Assembly (NCBI RefSeq): GCF_014641555.1
Contig: NZ_BMHY01000008.1
Coordinates: 191,009 to 255,008, forward strand
Length of the DNA: 64,000 bases
Origin: Paenibacillus radicis (ex Gao et al. 2016)
GTDB taxonomy: Bacteria; Bacillota; Bacilli; Paenibacillales; Paenibacillaceae
Direction: 5' to 3'
Every line of letters begins with the position of its first letter. The first letter of the stretch is position 1. The notes below the pieces were generated by a model, which saw nothing but the letters and a program-made list of their open reading frames with translations, made no database searches and had not been told where the DNA came from. The position numbers and the translations under genes are program-made. This document shows, one piece after another, positions 1 through 8,202 of this stretch.

Positions 1-2246
1 TCATTCCAATAACGGACGTATCCGTTTTTGCCAATAAAGCTGTTCTCCAAATCATCAAAATCGTAGAACCCGTTTTCCCACTTGCCTACCGGAATTCCCG
101 TACACGTCTGGTACTCTCCAGGTTCAGGACAACCTTCCCAGCCTTTTCCGTAATAAGGCACGCCAAGCAGCAGCTTATGAGGCGGAACGCCGCCGTTCAG
201 ATGGCCAAGTGCGCCGCCTCTGACGTTGTTGCGTTCAGCGGATGCTTTCGGATGTGTCTCATCATAGTACAGCGGGGAGTTGTGGTGGGCAAGAAGCTCC
301 CAGTTGCCGCTGTAATCGTAAGCCATAATATTAATGAAATCGAGGTATTGCACCGAGTTTGCCAGATCGGCATTCGGTATGAAGGAATCGGCTTGCTGTG
401 AAGCGATCGTCAGCAAATAATATTTGCCGTCTTCCGAGCCTGCCGCGTCCAGAGCTTCCCGAACGGTTTTCATCAATGCGGTAAAGTTGACGTTGTCTTC
501 AGGACGGTGGCTGTTGCCATCCTCGCCGCCTTCAACCGGATACTCCCAGTCGATGTCAACGCCATCCAGATCATAAGCCCGCAGGAACTTCACGACAGAG
601 CCGGAGAACGAGAGGCGCGTCTCCTCCGTTGCGGCCATATCCGAGAAGTGGTCGGAGAAGGACCAGCCGCCTACGGAAACCAGCATTTTAAGATGAGGAT
701 TGGAATCCTTAAGGGTAGAGAAGGTTTGGAAGTTGGTTAAGTCGATCGACTGGTCTCCAACGACCATTTCACCATCGTGGACATATCGATCCTGCAGCGG
801 CACCTTGTCGGTCTGACATTCTACGCCGTTCGAGCCGGCTTTCATCCAGCAAAGGTCGGCAAATGCGTAGTTAATGTGCGTTACCTTAGACAAATCAATA
901 TCGGTTGGCTTGAAATTGCGGGCATAGCCTGACCAAGCGGTGTAATACGTTACGTTGTTGTAGCTGCTGCCCGGTACAGTTGATACGGAGCCGCTCAGCG
1001 ATGATTCCCAAAGGCTGTTTTTCGCTTTGGCAGTAAACGTATAGCTTTGGCCTGCGGTCAGGCCGTTTACGGTATAGCGGTTCGTGTTGCTGCTGCCTAT
1101 AAGAACGCCATCCTGATAAATATCATAGCTGCTGGCTCCAGGTGTTGGCGCCCAGCCAAGCGCTGCCGTCGTACGGTTTGACGATACGACTTGCAGATCG
1201 CGTGGAGCATCCAGTTGTCCCCATGTGAGGGTAACTGCATTGCTCTTCTCCGAGGCTTTGACCCCGTCGTCATTGGCGAGCTGCGCTCCAACCAGGAAAG
1301 TCAGCGTTGCGCCGCTGCTGATCTCTTCGGGTGTCAAATTATACGTCAAGCGGTTGGAACCGTCCCAGATACCGCCTTTATAGCCTCCGTTGATCCAATA
1401 TTCATAGCCGTTGGCTGTCGGGCTGCCCTCCCAGCCCAGCGTAACGCTTGATTCCGTGAGACTAATTACCTTCAAATTTTGCGGCGGCATAAGCGGCAGA
1501 GGCTCATACTCGGTTAAATCCTCTGTCGTCGTGAAGGTGACGACATTGCTTTTGAGCTCTGGAGTCAACTGCGGCCATTGAATGCCGTCGGGACCAATTA
1601 AGAAGGAGTAGGTCGTTTCCGGATTTAAGCCGCCTACAGTTGCTAATTGTGTGTTTCCGTAAAATTTATAGTTGCCGTTCGTATCCCAAATCCAGTAGTC
1701 GTCAATCCCGGTGGCGTTAACCCATTTCAGCTTGACGCTGTTATGTGTGACACTGACAACTTCCAGATTCGTGGCTCCGGCCGTCGGGCCCGGAGTCACG
1801 ACCACTTCTCCGTCCTTTGTTGTAAATTCAATGATGTTGCTCTTATGAATGACTTCAGGAAGCGGGCGTTCATACCAAGTGATATAAAATTTGTAGGTGG
1901 TGTTAGGGGTTAGCTCAGTCAGCACTTTCTCACCGCTATTCCCCCATGTGAAGTAGCTTTCGCTGGTGTCGCTTTTCACCCAAATATCAATATCGTTTTT
2001 GTCAGGGTTCAGATCCCATTTGATCGTAGCACCTGTTGTTGTGACGGAATCTTCAACAACCCTCAGGTTTTGCGGTGCTTCAGGGTCTTGTGCTTCTACT
2101 TCCACAGGCTCTTCGCTTTGCTCCTCGGGAGCTGTTTCTTCTGCATACGAGACCGTTGCGCTGAGCAGCGGGCTAAAGGCCAGCGCCAGCACGAGAAACG
2201 CGATTAACAACGGCTTCATGTTCTTGTTGCGAGACATCCAATACAT
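1..2246 (-). CDS. Secreted GH18 chitinase with four FnIII modules (3' end outside window)
   Basis: Endo-acting chitinase that cleaves beta-1,4-GlcNAc chains outside the cell. About 748 residues are visible and the C-terminus lies beyond the window edge. A signal peptide spans about residues 1-35 (hydrophobic stretch, then SYA-EE). Four fibronectin type III modules follow at about 54-145, 157-240, 253-345 and 347-430, then a GH18 barrel from about 440. The GH18 signature DGVDIDWE is at 561-568, with catalytic Glu568. The start at 2246 has AGAGGTG about 5 nt upstream; an in-frame ATG at 2237 is poorer. FnIII modules before the catalytic domain reverse the order I know from some Bacillus chitinases. 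A chitin-binding module could lie in the missing part. Assignment to GH18 is secure; chitin as substrate is the usual one for this type. Confidence 0.95.
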   Translation of the reverse strand, partial: MYWMSRNKNMKPLLIAFLVLALAFSPLLSATVSYAEETAPEEQSEEPVEVEAQDPEAPQNLRVVEDSVTTTGATIKWDLNPDKNDIDIWVKSDTSESYFTWGNSGEKVLTELTPNTTYKFYITWYERPLPEVIHKSNIIEFTTKDGEVVVTPGPTAGATNLEVVSVTHNSVKLKWVNATGIDDYWIWDTNGNYKFYGNTQLATVGGLNPETTYSFLIGPDGIQWPQLTPELKSNVVTFTTTEDLTEYEPLPLMPPQNLKVISLTESSVTLGWEGSPTANGYEYWINGGYKGGIWDGSNRLTYNLTPEEISSGATLTFLVGAQLANDDGVKASEKSNAVTLTWGQLDAPRDLQVVSSNRTTAALGWAPTPGASSYDIYQDGVLIGSSNTNRYTVNGLTAGQSYTFTAKAKNSLWESSLSGSVSTVPGSSYNNVTYYTAWSGYARNFKPTDIDLSKVTHINYAFADLCWMKAGSNGVECQTDKVPLQDRYVHDGEMVVGDQSIDLTNFQTFSTLKDSNPHLKMLVSVGGWSFSDHFSDMAATEETRLSFSGSVVKFLRAYDLDGVDIDWEYPVEGGEDGNSHRPEDNVNFTALMKTVREALDAAGSEDGKYYLLTIASQQADSFIPNADLANSVQYLDFINIMAYDYSGNWELLAHHNSPLYYDETHPKASAERNNVRGGALGHLNGGVPPHKLLLGVPYYGKGWEGCPEPGEYQTCTGIPVGKWENGFYDFDDLENSFIGKNGYVRYWN

Positions 2247-2450
2247 TCAATCACCTCTTCTTATAAAATGTAGGGCTAGTCACGCTCCCCTCTATCATGG
2301 GTGGAAGCGATATGGAACGGAAGGTGAAATTCATACGATAAATGGGATAAAATTTTACAAAAATGTAATATTGTCGAAATCTGTTGTCGCTTCGTCAGAG
2401 GAGGTGGCGGAGATGCTCGAATGGCGGAAGTGCCGTGAAGGAAGGGCATG

Positions 2451-2483
2451 ACAAAGAGGGTGCACCATTATGGGCAGCACCCT
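2451..2483 (-). terminator. Weak hairpin terminator after the LysR gene
   Basis: A 7-bp perfect stem (AGGGTGC/GCACCCT, 2457-2463 with 2477-2483) lies 50 bp past the LysR stop. On the minus strand it is followed by CTTTGT. The T tract is short, so efficiency is uncertain. Confidence 0.45.
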
Positions 2484-2532
2484 GTTAACGCACTATTTTC
2501 ATACGGTTATCTGTTAGGAGTTGTTAGTTGGA

Positions 2533-3495
2533 TTAGCAATGAGACTGTGCTTCCCGTCTTACTTTCTCCGTGTAGACGATCGCAGTTTCAATCGAATCCT
2601 TCAACTGCTCGATGAAGGCTTCCGTTTCCGGGCTAAGCGATCTGTTCTTCAGTTTAATCCATCCCAGCCGCATTTTATCGCCATAGTCCTCCAGCGGAAT
2701 GGACATAATGCGTCCATCCATAAACTCCTCCACTAGCAGACCGCTTCCCGTCGAGACGACGTCGGTGTTGCAGACGACATTGACGGCAGTAGCCCGGTCA
2801 TTGACGACGATCGTCCGATTAGGTTTTCTAGCGGGAATCAAATTAAACTCCTCTGAAAAGTCGATCGATTCACCCTGCTTATGCTCGAATGCCATATAGA
2901 TAAAGTCATTCAAATCTTCGGCTCTCAAAGTGTCTCTCCCCGCTAAAGGATGTCCCTTTCTCACATAGACGCACGGTTGAATTTTACGCAGCAGATGAAA
3001 TTCGATATTTCGTGTACCTAGAAAACGTTTAATGATTTTCTCTGTCAAATTGGATGTGAAGATGACGCCGATATCCGAGACGGAGGCTGATACATCTTCG
3101 ATGACTTTATCCATGCTCGTTTCTCTGATTGTGAAGTTAAAGCGCGGATTATCGATCTGGTTCACCAGCCGGACGAAGGCATCCACTGCAAACGGGTAGC
3201 GCTGCGTCGATACGGAAAACTGTGCTTCCGGCTCTACCTGATTCGAAGTGTACAAGCTCTCGATATAGGATTTGCGCTCCAGCAGCGAATTGGCATAGCT
3301 CAGAAACTGTCTGCCCTCAGGCGTCAACTCCACCCCTTGATTGCTGCGGCTAAAAATCGAGATATTCAGCTCCGCCTCGAGCTCTTTCAGCGCACTGCTG
3401 ATGCTGGATTGCGAGACAAACAGTTTGGCGGCCGCCTTATTGATGGACCCGCAGCGGGCGATTTCTGCTACATATTTCATTTGCTGAAAAGTCAT
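2533..3495 (-). CDS. LysR-family transcriptional regulator
   Basis: DNA-binding regulator of 320 residues, the normal length for LysR proteins. The N-terminal winged HTH (about 1-60) carries the typical pattern GSINKAAAKLFVSQSSISS followed by ALKELE. An effector-binding domain occupies about 90-300. The start at 3495 is set by AGGAGG 7 nt upstream; the open frame extends further but without a ribosome site. It is transcribed away from the APC permease at 3703, and the shared intergenic region holds a LysR-box-like inverted repeat. By the usual rule for divergent LysR pairs it probably controls that permease and itself. The effector cannot be told from sequence. Confidence 0.9.
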   Translation of the reverse strand: MTFQQMKYVAEIARCGSINKAAAKLFVSQSSISSALKELEAELNISIFSRSNQGVELTPEGRQFLSYANSLLERKSYIESLYTSNQVEPEAQFSVSTQRYPFAVDAFVRLVNQIDNPRFNFTIRETSMDKVIEDVSASVSDIGVIFTSNLTEKIIKRFLGTRNIEFHLLRKIQPCVYVRKGHPLAGRDTLRAEDLNDFIYMAFEHKQGESIDFSEEFNLIPARKPNRTIVVNDRATAVNVVCNTDVVSTGSGLLVEEFMDGRIMSIPLEDYGDKMRLGWIKLKNRSLSPETEAFIEQLKDSIETAIVYTEKVRREAQSHC

Positions 3496-3558
3496 GATCC
3501 AGCCTCCTATGAATGGTCTTACTATTGTATCGCCAAAGCTGACAAAGAGCCAATTCGT

Positions 3559-3575
3559 TATCGGTTGAATCGATA
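3559..3575. promoter_or_regulatory. Candidate LysR operator between divergent genes
   Basis: Inverted repeat TATCG-N7-CGATA in the 207-bp region between the LysR gene and the permease. Its position and form suit a LysR recognition site; binding is inferred. Confidence 0.4.
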
Positions 3576-3702
3576 GCAAAAGGTATTTTTTATGTTTTAA
3601 CACATCGTATTTTATCACGGTATACTTGAGAAATGGAATGAACTAGAAAAGGTTCAATAGAGTTAATTGAGGCTTAGAAGCAGGCAGGGAGAGGCACACA
3701 GC

Positions 3703-4929
3703 ATGAAACAGAACAAAATGGGTCCAGTCGCCCTCAGCGGATTGATTATAGGACCGATACTCGGTTCCGGTATTTTAATTCTTCCCCCCATCGTTTACGG
3801 CATAGCGAAGGAATGGGCGATTTTGGCGTGGCTGGCGATCATCTTGATCAGCTTTGTGGTCGCGTTTATTTTCGGGTATATCAGCATTCAATTTCCGGGC
3901 GACGGGGGAGCGACGAATGCGGTTGAGCATGTATTTGGCCCCTATGCCAAACGGCTGGCTGCTTTTTATCTCATTATAGGGGTGACGTTTGGCGCATCGG
4001 CGGTGCTGCTGACGGCGGGCGAATATATAGCTAAGCTTGGGGGCGTTTCACCTTTGACCGTGAGCTTCATCCTGCTGCCGATATGTATTGCGTTGTTGCT
4101 GGCGAGGGTTCATTTTCTGGGAAAAGTCGCTTTTGTCATGTCGATTGTGGCAGCTGCTGTACTGTTTCTGGGCGGGGCAAAAAGCTTGCTGGATCATCCC
4201 GAGCCGCTTGTCATGACAAGCAGCTTTGATCCTTCGGCCTTTGGCTATGCGCTGCTGATTCTGTTCTGGGCCATCTTCGGCTGGGAGATTATCGGGAATT
4301 ACAGCGGCGATGTGAGAGAGCCGAAAAAAACGATCCGCAGAGCAATCTGGATCAGCATTGCAGCAATCTCCGCAGTTGATCTCGTCGTTGCTGCTGCAAT
4401 TCAGCGGACGGCTGTCAGCGATGGAGAGTTGACGATTACGTCGATTATCCACTCGCTGTTTGGAGGGATGAGTCCGCTCATCATGGCAGCACTGGCCTTA
4501 TTCCTATGCGGCTCTACCTATTTTCTATATGCGGGCGGCATTGCTAGACTTGTTGCTTCCTTGGCGGCGGAGAAGGTGCTTCCAGCTTTTCTGGGCAAGC
4601 GATCACGCCATAACGTTCCGGTGGTTGGGGTTCTCGTCATATTTGTGCTGAATGTGGCTGTACTGCTGGCTGTCCGTGCGGGATTGTTTGATCTGGAAGC
4701 GCTGGTTGCCTTCGCGAACAGCTTTCTGACGATTAACGCGCTAATTGGCATCGTTGCGGGAATCGTACTGATCCCGAGCAAATTCATTAAGATTAGCGGG
4801 AGCATGCTCGCCCTTTTCTTTGTAGGGATGCTGTTTTTCCACTCTTCGCCGATGTCTTTGACGCTGATCGGAATTCTAGCTGTCTATTATTTATATAGGC
4901 ATTTTTCTTCAAGAGTTAGACTTACGTGA
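3703..4929 (+). CDS. APC-superfamily amino acid permease (YjeH-like)
   Basis: Integral membrane transporter of 408 residues with about 11-12 hydrophobic segments. The first helix region carries the APC pattern GPILGSGILILPP, matching the glycine-rich substrate-binding break of helix 1. The overall layout resembles the short YjeH branch of APC transporters, whose E. coli member exports methionine and branched-chain amino acids; the substrate here is unknown. The ATG at 3703 is preferred over a TTG at 3667 because GGGAGAGG lies 8 nt upstream. It is divergent from a LysR gene and is followed 74 bp later by pyrE, with no terminator seen between them, so cotranscription with pyrE is possible. Confidence 0.85.
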   Translation: MKQNKMGPVALSGLIIGPILGSGILILPPIVYGIAKEWAILAWLAIILISFVVAFIFGYISIQFPGDGGATNAVEHVFGPYAKRLAAFYLIIGVTFGASAVLLTAGEYIAKLGGVSPLTVSFILLPICIALLLARVHFLGKVAFVMSIVAAAVLFLGGAKSLLDHPEPLVMTSSFDPSAFGYALLILFWAIFGWEIIGNYSGDVREPKKTIRRAIWISIAAISAVDLVVAAAIQRTAVSDGELTITSIIHSLFGGMSPLIMAALALFLCGSTYFLYAGGIARLVASLAAEKVLPAFLGKRSRHNVPVVGVLVIFVLNVAVLLAVRAGLFDLEALVAFANSFLTINALIGIVAGIVLIPSKFIKISGSMLALFFVGMLFFHSSPMSLTLIGILAVYYLYRHFSSRVRLT

Positions 4930-5003
4930 GTTCTTTTGGTATCGTGGATTATGATGTCATTATTGGTAAATTATGATCTGCAATACGAAGGGAGCTTTGA
5001 TTA

Positions 5004-5531
5004 ATGGAGAAGATAGAGCTGGCAGAAGAGATTTATAAGGCTTCGCATCTAACGGGGACATTCCGTTTACGGTCAGGCAAGCAATCCGATCATTATTTTG
5101 ACAAGTACTTATTCGAGTCTAATCCCAGGCTGCTCGCGGCAATTGCCGACAAGCTCGCTCCGTTGGTCCCTCCGGGTACGGAGGTGTTGGCTGGCCTTGA
5201 GATGGGCGGCATTCCTGTAGCGACTGCGCTGTCTTTAAAGACGGGCATACCTGCAGCATTCGTGCGGAAGAAAGCGAAGGAATACGGGACCTGCAAGCTT
5301 GCAGAAGGGATTGAGATTGCAGGCAAAAACGTCTGTATCATTGAGGATGTCGTAACGACCGGCGGCCAAATTTTGCTTAGTGCGGAGGATTTGAAGCAGC
5401 ATGGAGCGAATGTGCAGGCGGTCGTCAGCGTCATTGAGAGAGAAGCGGCAGGCAGAGCCAACCTGGAGCAGGCGGGCCTCGCCTTTTATTCTCTATTAAC
5501 GATGGACGAGCTGCTGGCCGCTGTGAAATAG
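5004..5531 (+). CDS. pyrE: Orotate phosphoribosyltransferase
   Basis: Joins orotate and PRPP to give OMP in pyrimidine synthesis. The PRPP-binding motif VCIIEDVVTTGG is at 110-121. An N-terminal segment with LRSGKQSDHYFDKY matches the family's FxLxSGxxSxxYxD region. At 175 residues it is shorter than the roughly 210-residue enzyme of Bacillus pyr operons and it stands alone, away from other pyr genes. It could be the only PyrE, a second copy, or a related salvage enzyme. AAGGGAGC lies about 8 nt before the start, and a strong terminator follows. Confidence 0.88.
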   Translation: MEKIELAEEIYKASHLTGTFRLRSGKQSDHYFDKYLFESNPRLLAAIADKLAPLVPPGTEVLAGLEMGGIPVATALSLKTGIPAAFVRKKAKEYGTCKLAEGIEIAGKNVCIIEDVVTTGGQILLSAEDLKQHGANVQAVVSVIEREAAGRANLEQAGLAFYSLLTMDELLAAVK

Positions 5532-5545
5532 ATTTTGAGGGAGAT

Positions 5546-5572
5546 GAGTCGCCTGCGGGCGGCTCTTTTTTT
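5546..5572 (+). terminator. Rho-independent terminator after pyrE
   Basis: An 8-bp stem (5546-5553 with 5558-5565, one G-T pair) with a 4-nt loop, followed by seven T. Confidence 0.9.
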
Positions 5573-5656
5573 ATGGCTTGTTGCCGGGGCTTGGATGACG
5601 AGCGATTGGATGAGCTGATCCCATGAACTCGCTATTAATTGAAACGAAACGCCTTG

Positions 5657-5944
5657 TTATTGCGATTTCTCTGTTTGTTTGGTTAATAGACGAAGTTCGT
5701 GGCGAAGCGACTCCAGCTCATTGTCGACATGGGTGATGAATTTGAGCAGCGTGATGCCGAGCAGCGTGAAGACAAGTCCGCTCACCGGGAACACGACTCT
5801 CTTAACCGTTATTTTCATGAATACATAGTCTGAAGTGTCAGAGGAAAAGGTTTTCGGCATGTATTGCCATAACCCGTAGATCATAAGCAGGACGCCTGTC
5901 GTGAGAATGAGCACGGATAAATATCTGATTGGTTTGAAGTACAT
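5657..5944 (-). CDS. Small two-helix membrane protein, function unknown
   Basis: A 95-residue protein not recognised as a known family. Two hydrophobic segments lie at about 8-28 and 50-70, and a charged C-terminal tail (about 72-95, rich in E, L, R and K) could form a short coiled coil on the cytoplasmic side. GGAGGT lies about 9 nt before the start, which supports it as a real gene. It converges on pyrE and begins next to the large repeat-rich gap. Confidence 0.7.
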   Translation of the reverse strand: MYFKPIRYLSVLILTTGVLLMIYGLWQYMPKTFSSDTSDYVFMKITVKRVVFPVSGLVFTLLGITLLKFITHVDNELESLRHELRLLTKQTEKSQ

Positions 5945-6197
5945 GATGCGTCGACCTCCAGTTAGTTGAAACTCGTCATTTATACGCTATATAAGCGGGG
6001 GGAGTTGCGGAAGCTGCTCTCGTGCGGAGAGGGATGCAGTGATAAGCGGCAGAGGGAGTAGCGGGTCACGGGAAAGACGTATGGAAGCAAGTGGCTGCAT
6101 TGGTAAGAGGGCGGCAGATGGAGAATAGAAGGAGTAAGTAGCACCTAGGGCAGAAAGAGCAGAAAGAATAGAGCAAAATGAGGAAAGTGAGTAGAGC

Positions 6198-6287
6198 AGC
6201 AGAAGTAGCATAAGAAGCAAAAGTAGCAAAATTAGCAAAAGTAGCAGAAGTAGCAGAAGTTGCATAAGAAGCAGAAGTAGCATAACG
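6198..6287 (+). repeat. Nonamer tandem repeat (consensus AGCAGAAGT)
   Basis: Ten consecutive 9-bp units fill 90 bp. Four units match AGCAGAAGT exactly; others are AGCAAAAGT, AGCAAAATT, AGCATAAGA, TGCATAAGA and AGCATAACG. Read on the minus strand it gives leucine-rich nonsense frames. It looks like a minisatellite made by replication slippage. Confidence 0.85.
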
Positions 6288-6351
6288 AGTAGATAAAGTG
6301 GCAGGAACGGAAGGTAACATAATTGAGTAGTTTAATGGCTAGAAAGCTAAT

Positions 6352-6537
6352 CAAAATGTAAATGTACATTTCGATTACTCCCCAAAGGGGCTAAATGGGC
6401 ATCAAAATGTAAAAGTACATTTTGCAGAAGTGAAAATGGCTATTTTCCCTCGTTTTTGCTCAATCAAACTGCACTATTGCATTTTGAGCCTCGATATTGG
6501 CCGAAAAGCCGTAATCAGCCTGCACTTTTACATTTTG
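6352..6537. repeat. Four-palindrome array, copy A
   Basis: Four 22-bp imperfect palindromes with 9-bp arms and a 4-bp centre start at 6352, 6403, 6465 and 6516. The second is perfect: CAAAATGTA-AAAG-TACATTTTG. The first and third have one arm mismatch each; the fourth keeps only its right arm well. Spacing is 51, 62 and 51 bp. Centres read AATG and AAAG in the first half, CTAT and CTTT in the second, so the array as a whole tends to dyad symmetry. Further small hairpins lie in the intervals, for example GAAAAT-ggct-ATTTTC at 6432-6447. The same geometry recurs at 61926-62111. Confidence 0.85.
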
Positions 6538-6734
6538 AATAGCGGATGAGGGGATGCGAGTGTAGCATTGGGTACCGTTTGAGGAACACACTATCTGTGG
6601 TGAGCAGAGGTTCAAGAATAAACAAAGAGAGCCACGGTTTACCCGCGGACACTAAACTACGAACCAACAAATCGACAACCCTCGGCAAATCTTAAGCAGT
6701 ATGAACTAGAAGCCTACATATTAAAAATCTAATT

Positions 6735-6937
6735 AGCGAAGCGGGTTCGCAAATCAACGAAGCAATTTTCGCTATGCTGGCGAAATTGAAGATGCTGAGC
6801 TAGTACAGCGAACCTATTTTCGCTAATCGCGAACCTACGTTCATGAGTAGCGAAGCTAGCTTCGCTCTGGCAGGAACATGAACCCAAAGCCTCTGTGGAG
6901 CGAACCTGTCTTCGTAAAATAGCGAAGCAGGTTCGCT
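6735..6937. repeat. Cluster of AGCGAA-N5/6-TTCGCT palindromes
   Basis: At least seven related 17-18 bp palindromes lie at about 6735, 6756, 6807, 6828, 6849, 6899 and 6921. The copy at 6849-6866 is a perfect 18-bp palindrome (AGCGAAGCTAGCTTCGCT). Spacing is irregular (mostly about 21 or 50 bp). It is a different family from the CAAAATGTA array next to it. Confidence 0.75.
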
Positions 6938-7135
6938 CCAACCAACATTTGAGCGAGTTAATCTCAGAAAAACGCACGATACTCAGCCGATTGCGAAATG
7001 AGCAGCTCTCTTTGCGTTGAGCAGCAGGCAGCACCGCAGTACCTGGCAGCACATCACCGCAGCACCTATCAGCACCGACGCACCTGCCAGCACCTCGACA
7101 TCACCGCCCCCGGCCAGCGTAACACGCCCCCCCTC

Positions 7136-8002
7136 TTAATTGTCCGGCGACGGTTGAAACCGGAAAGCCCGCGGGCTTACGCCGTGGAAAGCGCTGAAGT
7201 GGCGGGTGAACGGATGGATGGAGGTGTATCCGAGCCGTTCGGAAATGGCGGTTACGGAGAAATTCGTTTCCACCAGCAGATGGGCCGCCCGTTTCATTAG
7301 AAGCCTGTGGCGGTATGCGTTGGGTGTAAACCCGGTTTCCCGCAGAAACAGCGAATGGAAGTAAGAGCGCTTCAATCCGCACATCGCTGCCCATTCCTCT
7401 ACCGAGGTTCGCATCTCGGGACGCTCGTTCAATTGCGCCAGCAGCTTGACGATGCGGAAGTCGCTGGGCTGATGAGTGTGAATGACGTTGTACCAGCTCA
7501 GCATCCAGGCATACAGCAGGCTGTTAACGAGCTCTGCGTGGTAATAGCGCGTATCGTCAAACTGCTTGGCAAGCGTAACGAAGGAGTCGAACAGCCAAGG
7601 ATAAGGCTGGAGCGAGAAGCGGCTGGGCAGCGAGTCCAGCTCCGGGCATGGTTCGGCGACAGAACGGGTGTCAAAGGCAAACGGCTCCGGCGCGTGAATA
7701 AACATCCGGTTGAGCGACACGGGGCCCGGAGCCCCTTCCCACATATCGCAGTATAAATTATAAGAGGACAAGGGTTGTCCCTTCGCAACATGAAAAGCAT
7801 GAGGCTCGCCCGGACGCAAAAAGATAAGCGTCCGGCGGTCAATCGGATACATCTTCCCGTTGACTTCCATCTCGCCTGGCCCGTCCACGAATAGATGGAA
7901 CGCATAGACATTGCACACACGCAGCCTCTCGTTTAAGCCGCCTTCATAGAGGTAACGCATGGAATCGCCGACGTAGGGCTTTAATTCATTCAGTGGTTTC
8001 AT
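7136..8002 (-). CDS. AraC-family transcriptional regulator
   Basis: A 288-residue one-component regulator. The N-terminal part (about 20-110) has the cupin-like sugar-sensing pattern with LRPGEPHAFH. The C-terminal part (about 185-288) holds two HTH motifs, ending in the AraC signature region LGYTSIHPFTRHFSAFHGVSPRAFR. It is transcribed divergently from the GH95 gene, so it most likely activates that gene in response to a sugar released from the substrate. An AGGGA ribosome site lies about 9 nt upstream. The gene ends at the edge of the repeat-rich gap with no clear terminator. Confidence 0.9.
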   Translation of the reverse strand: MKPLNELKPYVGDSMRYLYEGGLNERLRVCNVYAFHLFVDGPGEMEVNGKMYPIDRRTLIFLRPGEPHAFHVAKGQPLSSYNLYCDMWEGAPGPVSLNRMFIHAPEPFAFDTRSVAEPCPELDSLPSRFSLQPYPWLFDSFVTLAKQFDDTRYYHAELVNSLLYAWMLSWYNVIHTHQPSDFRIVKLLAQLNERPEMRTSVEEWAAMCGLKRSYFHSLFLRETGFTPNAYRHRLLMKRAAHLLVETNFSVTAISERLGYTSIHPFTRHFSAFHGVSPRAFRFQPSPDN

Positions 8003-8042
8003 TTTCGGTATCCCTGCCTTTGCTTCGCTTAACCACTACATA

Positions 8043-8093
8043 GGTAAATTATTTATAAAAGTTTACCGGACTAATCGTCAACTAATTGGACTA
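8043..8093. promoter_or_regulatory. Divergent control region: inverted repeat and GGACTA direct repeats
   Basis: Between the AraC and GH95 genes lie an inverted repeat GGTAAA...TTTACC (8043-8067) and two direct copies of GGACTA 20 bp apart (8068 and 8088). Direct half-sites about two helical turns apart are the usual form of AraC-type sites. Function is inferred. Confidence 0.4.
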
Positions 8094-8202
8094 GCGAACA
8101 AATACGTCTTTTTTTATCAATGTTACAATAATGGCGCGATTTACGAAAGGGCTTTCACTGTTAGGGTGAACGTTCGAGCCATCACCGGAGAGGATGATTA
8201 CG

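Larger units (their letters stand above)
5990..7135. other. Gene-free, repeat-rich gap
   Basis: About 1.15 kb without a credible gene: the open frames here are low-complexity or lack ribosome sites. It holds a nonamer tandem tract (6198-6287), a four-palindrome array (6352-6537), a cluster of AGCGAA...TTCGCT palindromes (6735-6937), and a CAGCACC-rich low-complexity stretch (about 7021-7106). Confidence 0.8.

Noticed and set aside
5987..6283. Leucine-rich open frame on the minus strand
   Set aside because: It is the translation of the AGCAGAAGT nonamer tract; no ribosome site and no protein-like composition.
6352..6537. Regular palindromes with 29-40 bp intervals as a CRISPR array
   Set aside because: Only four units, arms diverged, interval lengths alternate 29/40/29 and recur identically at a second site, orientation of centres flips, and no cas gene is present.
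6998..7300. Open frame running from the repeat gap into the AraC gene on the opposite strand
   Set aside because: Made of CAGCACC-type low-complexity DNA and the antisense of the AraC 3' end; no family resemblance.
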